From positions 124,001 to 188,000 of the forward strand of contig JAEWWT010000024.1 in assembly GCA_023396225.1 (NCBI GenBank): DNA of 64,000 bases, read 5' to 3'. Below are positions 1 through 7,360 of this stretch, one piece after another. The first letter of the stretch is position 1. Each line of letters starts with the position of its first letter. The notes under the pieces were generated by a model. The model saw nothing but the letters and a program-made list of their open reading frames with translations, made no database searches and had not been told where the DNA came from. The stretch is from Bacillota bacterium. GTDB taxonomy: Bacteria; Bacillota; Clostridia; Oscillospirales; Ruminococcaceae. The position numbers and the translations under genes are program-made.

Positions 1-1393
1 GAACATATTTTTCTCTTGGGTCAAAGCCCTTGAAGTCTTCTCTTTTAAGGTCAATAGTATCTCCGTGAGAAATACCCCTTGTATATTTTGATTCAAAAAT
101 GCCTTTGAAATTTCCCCATTTAGCTGAATCAACGGTAACAAGCCCATCGTTACGTCCGTATTTTTTTATTATCAGATATGAAATAGCAAGAATATCAAAG
201 CTGAACATGTTTTTCATAACGGATGAATAGCTCTGATAGTAAACATCAGGGGAGTCGGGGACTTCTTTGTTGAATTCTATTGCGTAGGAGGATGCAAACT
301 GGTGACAGGCAGTATAAAAATCAGGATTTTTGTCACCTATACTTTTGAAACGCTTGTCAAAAAAATTTGCAACCTTTCGGTAAAACTTGTCTGAAATATG
401 TTTTTCGGCCTCATCGGAAAGATATGAGCCTCTGTGCGGAGTGCCGATAGTCGTAATACTTGCTATGTATTTGTCCATTCCAAGCTTACTTGCCGCATAT
501 CTGGAATCAAGTCCGCCTTTTGAATGAGCAATAATGTTTACCTTTTCACAGCCGGTTTTATCCATAATCTCAAGGATTTTTTCTTTTATTTCTTCGGCAT
601 TGTTTATAACAGTTCCGCACGCTTCCTGATTGCCATAGTAGACCGTTGCACCGTTTCTTATAAGTTCTCTCGGTATTCTTCCCCAATAATTGAAGTATCT
701 GAAATCCTTGAAACCTATTCCGTGAACCATGAGCAAAGGATATTTTGTACTGCAAAGCTGGGATTCCGCGCGTTGAAGATTGCAGGCTTCCTTGTTTTCC
801 TCAAAATCATATTCGCTTTCCGCAATTTTATAAAGGTAACAGAATACAAAAATATTTACTATAGGAACAGGGAGGAGCAAAAAGCATATTATACGTTTTA
901 CTATTACAAGACGTTTGCAGCATGCTATTATTCTGATAAGTCCGTTCAATCCCAGACAGAACATAATAACCAGAGTTAAAACAGAATCGGTAATAATGCT
1001 CCATAGGGATAAATTCCAAAAGTCGTATCTGAAAGCAAATATGTAGAAAATAACTTGAATAACTGTTGAAAATGCCATATATTTAACTAGGCATTTCCCT
1101 CCGTAAATTGCCCTTACCCTGAGTCCGCTTATTAGCTTTTTGGTATAAGGCTTGATGTTTATCCTAATCAGCCAGTAAAGTGCGGCACAGGACAGGATTA
1201 CTGTAACTGCAATGCATTGCCACAATGCTGTACCTGTATCATACAGTAGTATAAACAGTGAAGTAAGGCACAAAAAGCTATGCGGAATTAGAACTGTGCC
1301 AATAAGCATGCCAACTTTATTTGTCAGAAAACTCGAGAAAATATCAAGAATAAGAAAGGCAGTACAGATGATAAATATAGCTGTGGTTATCAT
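1..1393 (-). CDS. Membrane-anchored lipase-like alpha/beta hydrolase (partial, C-terminus outside window)
   Basis: The reading frame is open from an ATG at 1393 to the window edge, giving 464 codons. The start is preceded by GGAGG seven bases upstream. The N-terminal half is hydrophobic with several predicted membrane segments. The C-terminal half shows a triacylglycerol-lipase-like core: a VHGIG stretch after strand one, the nucleophile elbow AHSKGG with Ser near residue 291, then TTIGTPHRGS, and later GRNDGLVTVD and GISHGD, which plausibly supply the acid and histidine of the triad. It probably hydrolyses an ester or lipid at the membrane face. No partner gene is visible. Long frames on the opposite strand here are shadows. 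The fold is well supported; the substrate is unknown. Confidence 0.8.
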   Translation of the reverse strand, partial: MITTAIFIICTAFLILDIFSSFLTNKVGMLIGTVLIPHSFLCLTSLFILLYDTGTALWQCIAVTVILSCAALYWLIRINIKPYTKKLISGLRVRAIYGGKCLVKYMAFSTVIQVIFYIFAFRYDFWNLSLWSIITDSVLTLVIMFCLGLNGLIRIIACCKRLVIVKRIICFLLLPVPIVNIFVFCYLYKIAESEYDFEENKEACNLQRAESQLCSTKYPLLMVHGIGFKDFRYFNYWGRIPRELIRNGATVYYGNQEACGTVINNAEEIKEKILEIMDKTGCEKVNIIAHSKGGLDSRYAASKLGMDKYIASITTIGTPHRGSYLSDEAEKHISDKFYRKVANFFDKRFKSIGDKNPDFYTACHQFASSYAIEFNKEVPDSPDVYYQSYSSVMKNMFSFDILAISYLIIKKYGRNDGLVTVDSAKWGNFKGIFESKYTRGISHGDTIDLKREDFKGFDPREKYV

Positions 1394-1464
1394 TTCAGGC
1401 CTCCGTTTTCAAATTATATTAGTAAATAAATGTTCTATATGATTTATACTTGTTTAACCACTAT

Positions 1465-1493
1465 ATTATATACCGTTTACTATGTAATTACAA
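1465..1493 (-). promoter_or_regulatory. Sigma-A type promoter of the lipase gene
   Basis: On the minus strand TTGTAA (1493-1488) and TATAAT (1470-1465) are separated by 17 bases. This lies about 75 bases upstream of the lipase start. The rest of the 1394-1601 gap is AT-rich and also carries TATAAT at 1566-1571, a probable -10 for thyA without a convincing -35. Confidence 0.6.
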
Positions 1494-1601
1494 TATATTT
1501 TAAATATTTTTCTGGGTAAAGTATAAATATATGTTTTTCTTGTGGTAATTTAAATTAAAGTATGATATAATTATTTTGATTTATTTTCTGAGGTGAGATT
1601 A

Positions 1602-2432
1602 TTGAGTTATGCAGATAAAGTATTTGTTGAAAATATAAATGACATTTTAACCAACGGCACATGGGACAAAGACCTTGAAGTGCGACCTAAATGGGATGAC
1701 GGAACACCCGCGCATACAATTAAGAAGTTTGGACTTGTGAACAGATATGATCTTTCAAAAGAATTTCCGATTATGACTTTGCGCCGTACTTTTCTGAAAA
1801 CAGCATACAAGGAATTATTATGGATATGGCAGAAAAAATCCAACAATATCAATGACCTTGATGCTCATATATGGGACAGCTGGGCAGATGAAAACGGATC
1901 TATTGGAAAAGCATATGGTTACCAGCTTGGTGTTAAACATAAATATGCAGAGGGTGAGTTTGATCAGGTTGACAGAGTATTGTATGACCTGAAACATAAT
2001 CCTGCAAGCAGGCGTATTATGACAAACATATATAACCATCACGACTTGTCTGAAATGGCGCTTTATCCTTGTGCATACAGCATGACTTTCAACGTTACAG
2101 GTAAAAAGCTCAATGCAATTCTTAATCAGCGTTCGCAGGATATGCTTGCTGCAAATAACTGGAATGTTGCGCAGTATGCTTTGCTTGTAATGATGTTTGC
2201 ACAGGTCAGTGGTTTTGAAGCTGGTGAGCTTGTTCATGTAATTGCAGATGCACATATTTATGATAGGCATGTTCCTATTATAAAACAGATTATTGAAAAT
2301 GAGCAGTTTGATGTTCCGAAGGTTTATTTTGATAAGGATATTACTGATTTTTATAAATTTAAACCTGAAAGCCTGCATATTGAAGGCTATAAATATAATG
2401 AGGAAAGTGTAAAGTTTGAGATAGCCATTTAA
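1602..2432 (+). CDS. thyA: Thymidylate synthase
   Basis: This enzyme methylates dUMP to dTMP using methylene-tetrahydrofolate, releasing dihydrofolate. The 276-residue protein shows the active-site cysteine in LYPCAYSM (Cys157), the RSQDMLAANNWN phosphate and substrate segment, and DAHIYDRH near the C-terminus. I choose the TTG at 1602 because GAGGTGA at 1590-1596 sits five bases upstream. A GTG at 1593 would fall inside that ribosome site. The next gene encodes dihydrofolate reductase, which recycles the dihydrofolate product, so the two form a dTMP cycle unit. Confidence 0.95.
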   Translation: MSYADKVFVENINDILTNGTWDKDLEVRPKWDDGTPAHTIKKFGLVNRYDLSKEFPIMTLRRTFLKTAYKELLWIWQKKSNNINDLDAHIWDSWADENGSIGKAYGYQLGVKHKYAEGEFDQVDRVLYDLKHNPASRRIMTNIYNHHDLSEMALYPCAYSMTFNVTGKKLNAILNQRSQDMLAANNWNVAQYALLVMMFAQVSGFEAGELVHVIADAHIYDRHVPIIKQIIENEQFDVPKVYFDKDITDFYKFKPESLHIEGYKYNEESVKFEIAI

Positions 2433-2473
2433 AACAAAAGTCGGACAAACGTCGGAAGGGATTGCTGATATTA

Positions 2474-2962
2474 ATGAATATTATTGTTGCTGTTGGGAAA
2501 AACCTTGGAATTGGGTATAAGAATGATCTTATCTATAACATTTCAGAGGATAAGAAATTCTTCCGCAGAACTACTCTTGAAAAGGTAGTAGTCATGGGAA
2601 GAAAAACATTTCTTTCACTGCCTAATTCTGCTCCGCTTAAAAACAGAACTAATATTGTAATGTCAAGAGATAAGGATTTCAATGCTGACGGTGTTATTGT
2701 ATGTCATAGCAAAGAAGAACTTATGCATTTTCTTGAGAATTATGACAGCAAGGATATATATGTTATTGGCGGTGCTGAAATATATGCTGAACTTTTTGAT
2801 CTTTGTGATACTGCAATAATTACAAAGATTGATGATGAGAAGCCTGCTGATAAATTTTTCCCTGATATAGACAGTATGGAAAACTGGAAACTAGGTGATA
2901 TTTCAGAGGATTATGATGATAATGGTATCAGGTACAGATTCTGCACATATATAAAAGCATAA
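2474..2962 (+). CDS. folA: Dihydrofolate reductase
   Basis: The 162-residue product reduces dihydrofolate to tetrahydrofolate with NADPH. Visible signatures are the N-terminal NIIVAVGKNLGIGYKNDLIY with the Asp-bearing substrate segment, VVMGRKTF for NADPH binding, and YVIGGAEIYAE. The ATG at 2474 gives the usual family N-terminus. GGAAGGG at 2454-2460 is about 13 bases upstream, slightly far; a TTG at 2462 is too close to that site. It follows thyA by about 40 bases and is very likely cotranscribed with it. Confidence 0.93.
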   Translation: MNIIVAVGKNLGIGYKNDLIYNISEDKKFFRRTTLEKVVVMGRKTFLSLPNSAPLKNRTNIVMSRDKDFNADGVIVCHSKEELMHFLENYDSKDIYVIGGAEIYAELFDLCDTAIITKIDDEKPADKFFPDIDSMENWKLGDISEDYDDNGIRYRFCTYIKA

Positions 2963-2998
2963 AAGTGTATTGGCGGCGTGTGATAACGGAGGTGGATA

Positions 2999-3730
2999 AT
3001 GAATCAGTTTGATCAGCTATATGAGCAGATTGAAAAGTCTGATAAAATAGTATTCTTTGGAGGTGCAGGTGTTTCCACTGAAAGCGGTATTCCTGACTTC
3101 AGAAGTGTTGACGGTCTGTATAACCAGAAATATAAATATCCTCCGGAAACAATACTAAGCAGGTCTTTTTTCTGTTATCATATTGCAGATTTTTATGAGT
3201 TTTACAAAGATAAGCTGCTCCACCTTGACGCAAAACCTAACAAGGCACATTATGCCCTTGCAGAACTTGAACAGCGTGGAAAACTCCTTGCAATAATTAC
3301 ACAGAATATTGACGGACTTCATCAAGCGGCAGGAAGTAAGAATGTATTTGAGCTTCATGGCTCTGTGCACAGGAACTACTGCATTGAATGTGGAGAATGT
3401 CATGATGCTGAGTATGTCAAGAATTCACCGTACATTCCACAATGCAGTAAATGTGGGCACCTATTGAAGCCGGATGTTGTGCTGTATGAGGAAGCTCTTA
3501 ATTCTGAAACCGTAAATGGGGCAATTGAAGCTTTTGAGCAGGCTGATTTGCTTATTGTCGGCGGAACTTCACTTGCAGTTTATCCTGCAAGCGGACTTAT
3601 AGATTATTACAAGGGTGATAAAATAATTCTTATCAATAAAACTCCTACTCCGCTTGACAGTCGTGCTGATCTCATAATTCAGGACAGTATTGGCAAGGCT
3701 CTCTCATATAAACCGGGAATGGAAATATAA
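2999..3730 (+). CDS. cobB: NAD-dependent protein deacylase, sirtuin family
   Basis: This 243-residue sirtuin removes acyl groups from protein lysines, consuming NAD and releasing nicotinamide. It shows GAGVSTESGIPDFRS for NAD binding, TQNIDGLHQAAGS, the catalytic histidine in ELHGS, two CxxC pairs (CIEC and CSKC) that bind structural zinc, KPDVVLYEE, and GGTSLAVYPASG. A strong GGAGGTG ribosome site precedes the ATG. It lies directly upstream of nadC, so an enzyme that consumes NAD sits next to one that makes it. Whether it deacetylates or removes other acyl groups cannot be read from the sequence. Confidence 0.93.
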   Translation: MNQFDQLYEQIEKSDKIVFFGGAGVSTESGIPDFRSVDGLYNQKYKYPPETILSRSFFCYHIADFYEFYKDKLLHLDAKPNKAHYALAELEQRGKLLAIITQNIDGLHQAAGSKNVFELHGSVHRNYCIECGECHDAEYVKNSPYIPQCSKCGHLLKPDVVLYEEALNSETVNGAIEAFEQADLLIVGGTSLAVYPASGLIDYYKGDKIILINKTPTPLDSRADLIIQDSIGKALSYKPGMEI

Positions 3731-3750
3731 TAGAACAGGGGACACTTTAA

Positions 3751-4590
3751 ATGAATTTACCTATATTTTATGTTGATAATATAATTAAAATAGCTCTTGA
3801 AGAAGATATCAATTACATTGATGTTGCTACTGATTATCTGCTTGATGATGATGCACAGTCATCTGCCTCGTTTATCGCAAAGGCAAGTGGTGTTCTCTGC
3901 GGAATTGATATTGCTTTGAGAACATTCAGCCTTATTGACAATACTGTTTCTACTGAAATATTTATCATGGATGGGGAAAGGGTAAATAAGGGTGATGTTA
4001 TTGCAACGATAAAAGGCAGAACAAAGACAATTTTAAAGGGCGAAAGAACTTCACTTAATATTTTGCAGCATATGTCCGGAATTGCAACTGAAACAGCAAA
4101 GTATGCTGAATGCTGTAAGGGTACAAATGCACATGTTACTGAAACAAGAAAAACTCTACCTGGACTCAGATCATTGCAGAAATATGCAGTAACAGTTGGC
4201 GGAGGAAAGAATCATAGATTCAATCTTTCTGACGGTGCTATGCTGAAAGATAATCATATTGACGCTTACGGCGGAATTGAAAATGCTGTAAAGGCACTTA
4301 GAGAGAAAATAGGACATATGGTTAAAATAGAAGTTGAAGTCAGAAATGAAGACGAGCTTAGAGAGGCATTAAAGGCGCAGGCTGATGTCATCATGCTTGA
4401 CAATATGAATTGTGAGCAGATGAAAAAATGCGTTGAAATTGCTGACGGAAAGGCTGTTCTTGAAGCATCGGGCAACATTACACTTGATAATTTAGCCGAT
4501 GTTGCTAAAACAGGAGTGGATATAATATCAGTCGGAGCGCTTACACATTCAGTCAAGGCTTTCGACATTTCACTAAAAATTAATAAATAG
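3751..4590 (+). CDS. nadC: Nicotinate-nucleotide pyrophosphorylase (carboxylating)
   Basis: The 279-residue enzyme converts quinolinate and PRPP to nicotinate mononucleotide in de novo NAD synthesis. Recognisable segments are RTSLNILQHMSGIAT, TRKTLPGLRSLQKYAV, the GGGKNHRFNLSDGAMLKDNHI block that binds quinolinate and PRPP, VEVEVRNEDE, and VIMLDNM. AGGGGAC precedes the ATG. No nadA or nadB is nearby, so the quinolinate source lies elsewhere. It is probably in one transcript with the sirtuin gene. Confidence 0.95.
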   Translation: MNLPIFYVDNIIKIALEEDINYIDVATDYLLDDDAQSSASFIAKASGVLCGIDIALRTFSLIDNTVSTEIFIMDGERVNKGDVIATIKGRTKTILKGERTSLNILQHMSGIATETAKYAECCKGTNAHVTETRKTLPGLRSLQKYAVTVGGGKNHRFNLSDGAMLKDNHIDAYGGIENAVKALREKIGHMVKIEVEVRNEDELREALKAQADVIMLDNMNCEQMKKCVEIADGKAVLEASGNITLDNLADVAKTGVDIISVGALTHSVKAFDISLKINK

Positions 4591-4599
4591 CATTTAATT

Positions 4600-4630
4600 G
4601 GAGGAATAGTTTGAAAATAAATTTTCAAAC
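4600..4630 (+). promoter_or_regulatory. Ribosome-site-plus-hairpin module after nadC
   Basis: GGAGGAA (4600-4606 area) is followed at once by a perfect inverted repeat, GTTTGAAAAT (4609-4618) and ATTTTCAAAC (4621-4630), with a two-base gap. A TTG at 4611 lies in the left arm, and a TTG at 4638 would have an effective spacing of about 9 if the hairpin is looped out. This resembles the arrangement at 4690-4729. The gap 4591-4716 holds only this module, short frames and the next module. Confidence 0.35.
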
Positions 4631-4673
4631 GCAAGTATTGTTTTCCTCACTTTTGTTCGGATTTTTCATATGA
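4611..4673 (+). CDS. Possible 20-residue hydrophobic peptide
   Basis: A TTG at 4611 follows GGAGG by about six bases and opens a 20-codon frame ending with TGA at 4671-4673. The C-terminal half is hydrophobic (VLFSSLLFGFFI). A further 18-codon frame starts with the overlapping ATG at 4669 and ends at 4725, across the start of the radical-SAM gene. These could be leader peptides, translated relics, or chance. Only the good ribosome site supports the call. Confidence 0.2.
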   Translation: MKINFQTQVLFSSLLFGFFI

Positions 4674-4689
4674 TAATTACAATACATCG

Positions 4690-4719
4690 AAAGGAGGACA
4701 TATTCCCTGTGGGAATATG
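4690..4719 (+). promoter_or_regulatory. Shine-Dalgarno followed by perfect hairpin that overlaps the start codon
   Basis: AAAGGAGGA (4690-4698) is followed without a gap by CATATTCCC (4699-4707), TGT, and GGGAATATG (4711-4719), a nine-base-pair perfect stem with a three-base loop. The ATG used as start is the last three bases of the stem. If the hairpin forms, the TTG at 4729 lies ten bases from the SD in effective distance. The element may gate or bridge translation initiation. Confidence 0.55.
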
Positions 4720-5328
4720 GAAGTAACTTTGACCATTGCATATGCTGTAAAAGATAATTTGTATCTTAATATAACAAACAGATGCCCTTGCGCCTGCACA
4801 TTCTGTATTCGTCAGAGCGGTGAAGGAGCATATGGCTCTGACAGTTTGTGGCTTGAGCGTGAGCCGACCGTTGAAGAAATCAAGGAAGAACTCTGTAAAC
4901 ATGGTGATATGTCACAGTACGGAGAAATTGTTTTCTGCGGTTATGGTGAACCAATGGAACGTGCTGAGGATGTTTCCGAGATAGGCAAATTTATAAAATC
5001 AAAGTGGAACATTCCTGTAAGGCTAAACACTAACGGTCTTGGTGATAAAATTCATGGTAAACTTGTTGCAAAATTGCTTGAAGGAGCAGTTGATATTGTT
5101 TCGGTTTCTCTTAACGCAGGAACTAAGCAAGGTTATCTTGATGTAACAAGACCAAAATGGGATGACGCTTTTGAAGCAATGCTTGCATTTGCACAGGATT
5201 GCAAAAAGTATGTTAAAGAGGTTATGTTCACTATTGTGGATGTTATTCCAAATGAAGAAATTGAGGAATGCAGAAAGATTTCTGCTAGGACAGGCATTAA
5301 ATTAAGAATAAGAACATATGACTCCTAA
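4717..5328 (+). CDS. Small radical-SAM protein (TatD-associated type)
   Basis: The 203-residue protein has the CX3CX2C iron-sulfur motif (Cys23, Cys27, Cys30, in NRCPCACTFC) and a glycine-rich SAM segment in VFCGYGEP. It resembles the small radical-SAM proteins often found with or fused to TatD-family nucleases, but no TatD gene is adjacent. Its length is short for a full radical-SAM barrel, which is usual for this group. The start is uncertain: the ATG at 4717 lies at the foot of a hairpin, whereas the TTG at 4729 gives an N-terminus (MTIAYAVKDNLYLNITN) closer to what I expect for the family. The substrate is unknown. Confidence 0.8.
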   Translation: MEVTLTIAYAVKDNLYLNITNRCPCACTFCIRQSGEGAYGSDSLWLEREPTVEEIKEELCKHGDMSQYGEIVFCGYGEPMERAEDVSEIGKFIKSKWNIPVRLNTNGLGDKIHGKLVAKLLEGAVDIVSVSLNAGTKQGYLDVTRPKWDDAFEAMLAFAQDCKKYVKEVMFTIVDVIPNEEIEECRKISARTGIKLRIRTYDS

Positions 5329-5365
5329 AAAATCTTATATACATCATTTTGAGAGGACAGAGAAA

Positions 5366-6379
5366 ATGGAAAATCAAATATATTCAAGAATTGCAGATCA
5401 TAAGGGGATAAAAGCTGTTGAGATTGGTGCGGCTGGATATTATGCAGTTGTTGCACCGTCATTGGGATGTAATGTTATCAGGTTAAGGGATAATAACAAG
5501 GGTATAGAGGTTTTCAGATATCATGATGATGTTTCAATTGCTGAAATTATGAATTCATCTGAAATCTGGGGACTTCCAACACTGTATCTCCCTAACCGTT
5601 TTGATGCAGGTATACTTAAAACTTCTGATGCGGTTTACCATCTTCCTGTAAATGAAAGCATGTTTGGAAATCATATTCATGGATTTATCCAGAAGAGGTC
5701 ATTCAGCATTGTGGAAATGGGAACAACAGAAAAATCTGCTTTTGTTAAATGTGAATATACATATGATAAAAAAGACTATTTCTTTAACTGTTTTCCAATC
5801 AATTTCAAGGTAATTATCAAGCTGGAGCTTTCTGAAAAAGGGCTTCTCCATACAATAACTTTGAAAAATAATTCTGACGTCATGATGCCGGTTTCAATTG
5901 CAACACATACAACTATCAACGCTCCGTTTGTTGATGATGGTAAGCAGGAGGATATCACAGCTGAGATACCAATCGGTGAACATATTATTTTTGATAAGAC
6001 AAGATGGCTCCCTACTGGCAAGACAGAAGCTTTGTCGAATTATGACATTGAGTATAAAAATGGAACAAAATGCCCTGTTCTTCAGGATATATGCAATGAT
6101 ATGTACACAGCAGAGACAACGACTCTTGACGGAAAGAGTTTTCATGGAGCGATTTTCACTGATAAGGCAAGCGGTAAGAAAGTTTGCTATGAAATAGATG
6201 ATGAATATAAGTTTTGGATTATCTGGAACCATGAAGGCTTCATGGGATATTTCTGTCCTGAACCTATGACAGCTCAGGTAAATGCGCCTAATCTTGACAT
6301 GCCTGCTGAAAAGTCAGGATACAAGGAGCTTGCACCTGGCAAGGAATATTCTGTTTTCCAGAGATTTTTTACAATGTAA
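5366..6379 (+). CDS. Aldose 1-epimerase (galactose mutarotase family)
   Basis: The 337-residue protein has the beta-sandwich mutarotase layout, with GNHIHGFIQKRSF supplying the catalytic-type histidine, an HTTINAPF stretch, and FWIIWNHEGFMGYFCPEPMT near the end. Such enzymes interconvert alpha and beta anomers of hexoses. I start at the ATG at 5366 because GAGAGGAC lies just upstream; an upstream in-frame GTG/ATG would overlap the radical-SAM gene. The exact sugar is not determinable. It is the last gene of the plus-strand run and is followed by a terminator. Confidence 0.88.
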   Translation: MENQIYSRIADHKGIKAVEIGAAGYYAVVAPSLGCNVIRLRDNNKGIEVFRYHDDVSIAEIMNSSEIWGLPTLYLPNRFDAGILKTSDAVYHLPVNESMFGNHIHGFIQKRSFSIVEMGTTEKSAFVKCEYTYDKKDYFFNCFPINFKVIIKLELSEKGLLHTITLKNNSDVMMPVSIATHTTINAPFVDDGKQEDITAEIPIGEHIIFDKTRWLPTGKTEALSNYDIEYKNGTKCPVLQDICNDMYTAETTTLDGKSFHGAIFTDKASGKKVCYEIDDEYKFWIIWNHEGFMGYFCPEPMTAQVNAPNLDMPAEKSGYKELAPGKEYSVFQRFFTM

Positions 6380-6408
6380 TTGTTAAATAGCAATGTATAG
6401 TTATAAAA

Positions 6409-6445
6409 AAGTGACTGCTGAACTTTTCGTACAGCAGTCACTTTA
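6409..6445. terminator. Bidirectional terminator between aldose epimerase and response regulator
   Basis: AAAGTGACTGCTG (6409-6421) pairs perfectly with CAGCAGTCACTTT (6433-6445) around an 11-base loop, flanked by A-run and T-rich sequence. It serves two convergent genes. Confidence 0.85.
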
Positions 6446-6454
6446 ATTTATGTA

Positions 6455-7180
6455 TCAGTATACAGGCAGTATTGAAGGCTCTTCTTCAGCAAGCTTATAT
6501 CCGACACCTACTTCAGTGCAGATATATCTTGGGCTGGACGGATCTTCTTCAATTTTTCTTCTAAGGTTTGACATATTGACTCTTACAATCAGAGTATCAT
6601 TCTTATTGACATCATTTCCCCAAATCTGATTTAGTATGTATTCATGTGACAGAGTTTTTCCAGGATATTTTGATAGTAAAGTAATTATTTTGTATTCATT
6701 AAGTGTGAGATGAACTTCCTTACCAGAAACTGTAACCTTGTGCTTATCATAGTTAATCACCAGATTACCAACCTTGAATACACCAAGTTCAGCTGAGCCA
6801 TTACATGATGCCTGAATTCTTGTATGGCGGATTGATGTTCTGACTCTTGCAAGAAATTCAACATATCCTACAGGATTGCTAAGGAAATCGTCTGCTCCTG
6901 CATCCAGAGCAGCAGCAATAAATTTTTCAGAACAATTATCAGATATGATTAAAATAGGAAGGTAACACCACTTTCTGGTTTCATAAACGATTTCAATAAT
7001 GCGGTGGCATTCTGATTTTGAAGTCAGTATTATCAGTGAAGGGCAGCATGCTGGAATAGCCATATAAGGCTCAGTATCGGCTGAAACAGTTTTAACTGTA
7101 TAACCGTTATCGGTAAGTAAATCTGTTAACGAAGATTCAATTGCTGACTCTGCCTGAATAATTAAAATTGTTTCTGTCAT
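6455..7180 (-). CDS. OmpR-family DNA-binding regulator with degenerate (pseudo-) receiver domain
   Basis: The 241-residue protein has an N-terminal receiver-like domain (about 1-120) and a C-terminal winged helix (about 140-235) with LTLNEYKIITLLSKYPGKTLS and VRVNMSNLRRKIEEDP typical of OmpR/PhoB regulators. The receiver lacks the usual chemistry: the acidic pair is replaced by Gln9-Ala10-Glu11, the phospho-acceptor position is Thr53 (SLIILTSK), and the conserved lysine is Asn102 (FLSNPVG). It should therefore not be switched by aspartyl phosphorylation. No kinase gene is adjacent. The ATG at 7180 is chosen because GGGGGAC lies ten bases upstream. Its target genes are unknown; the flagellin gene lies directly upstream in the same orientation but has its own terminator. 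Confidence 0.9.
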   Translation of the reverse strand: MTETILIIQAESAIESSLTDLLTDNGYTVKTVSADTEPYMAIPACCPSLIILTSKSECHRIIEIVYETRKWCYLPILIISDNCSEKFIAAALDAGADDFLSNPVGYVEFLARVRTSIRHTRIQASCNGSAELGVFKVGNLVINYDKHKVTVSGKEVHLTLNEYKIITLLSKYPGKTLSHEYILNQIWGNDVNKNDTLIVRVNMSNLRRKIEEDPSSPRYICTEVGVGYKLAEEEPSILPVY

Positions 7181-7220
7181 TTTCAATACGTCCCCCAAAA
7201 ATTATTTAAACTTCAAAAAT

Positions 7221-7249
7221 ATTATACCAGTTAATTCTAATAAAATCAA
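7221..7249 (-). promoter_or_regulatory. Sigma-A type promoter of the pseudo-receiver regulator
   Basis: On the minus strand TTGATT (7249-7244) and TATAAT (7226-7221) have a 17-base spacer, about 40 bases upstream of the start codon. Confidence 0.65.
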
Positions 7250-7302
7250 GCACTTTTTAGAAATGTTATTTCCTGTTATTTCATAACAACAATTGCGCAA
7301 AA

Positions 7303-7329
7303 AAAGGCTCCGCAAAATGCGGAGCCTTT
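7303..7329 (-). terminator. Rho-independent terminator of flagellin gene
   Basis: AAAGGCTCCGC (7303-7313) pairs with GCGGAGCCTTT (7319-7329) around a five-base loop. On the minus strand the stem is followed by a run of T, 32 bases beyond the flagellin stop. Confidence 0.9.
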
Positions 7330-7360
7330 AATAACTTTTCGTGTAAAATTATATTTAATC

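Noticed and set aside
524..979. Plus-strand 151-codon frame at the left end.
   Set aside because: It is antisense to the lipase gene, which has a promoter, ribosome site and catalytic motifs.
1593..1601. GTG at 1593 as thyA start.
   Set aside because: It lies within the GAGGTGA ribosome site; TTG at 1602 has correct spacing.
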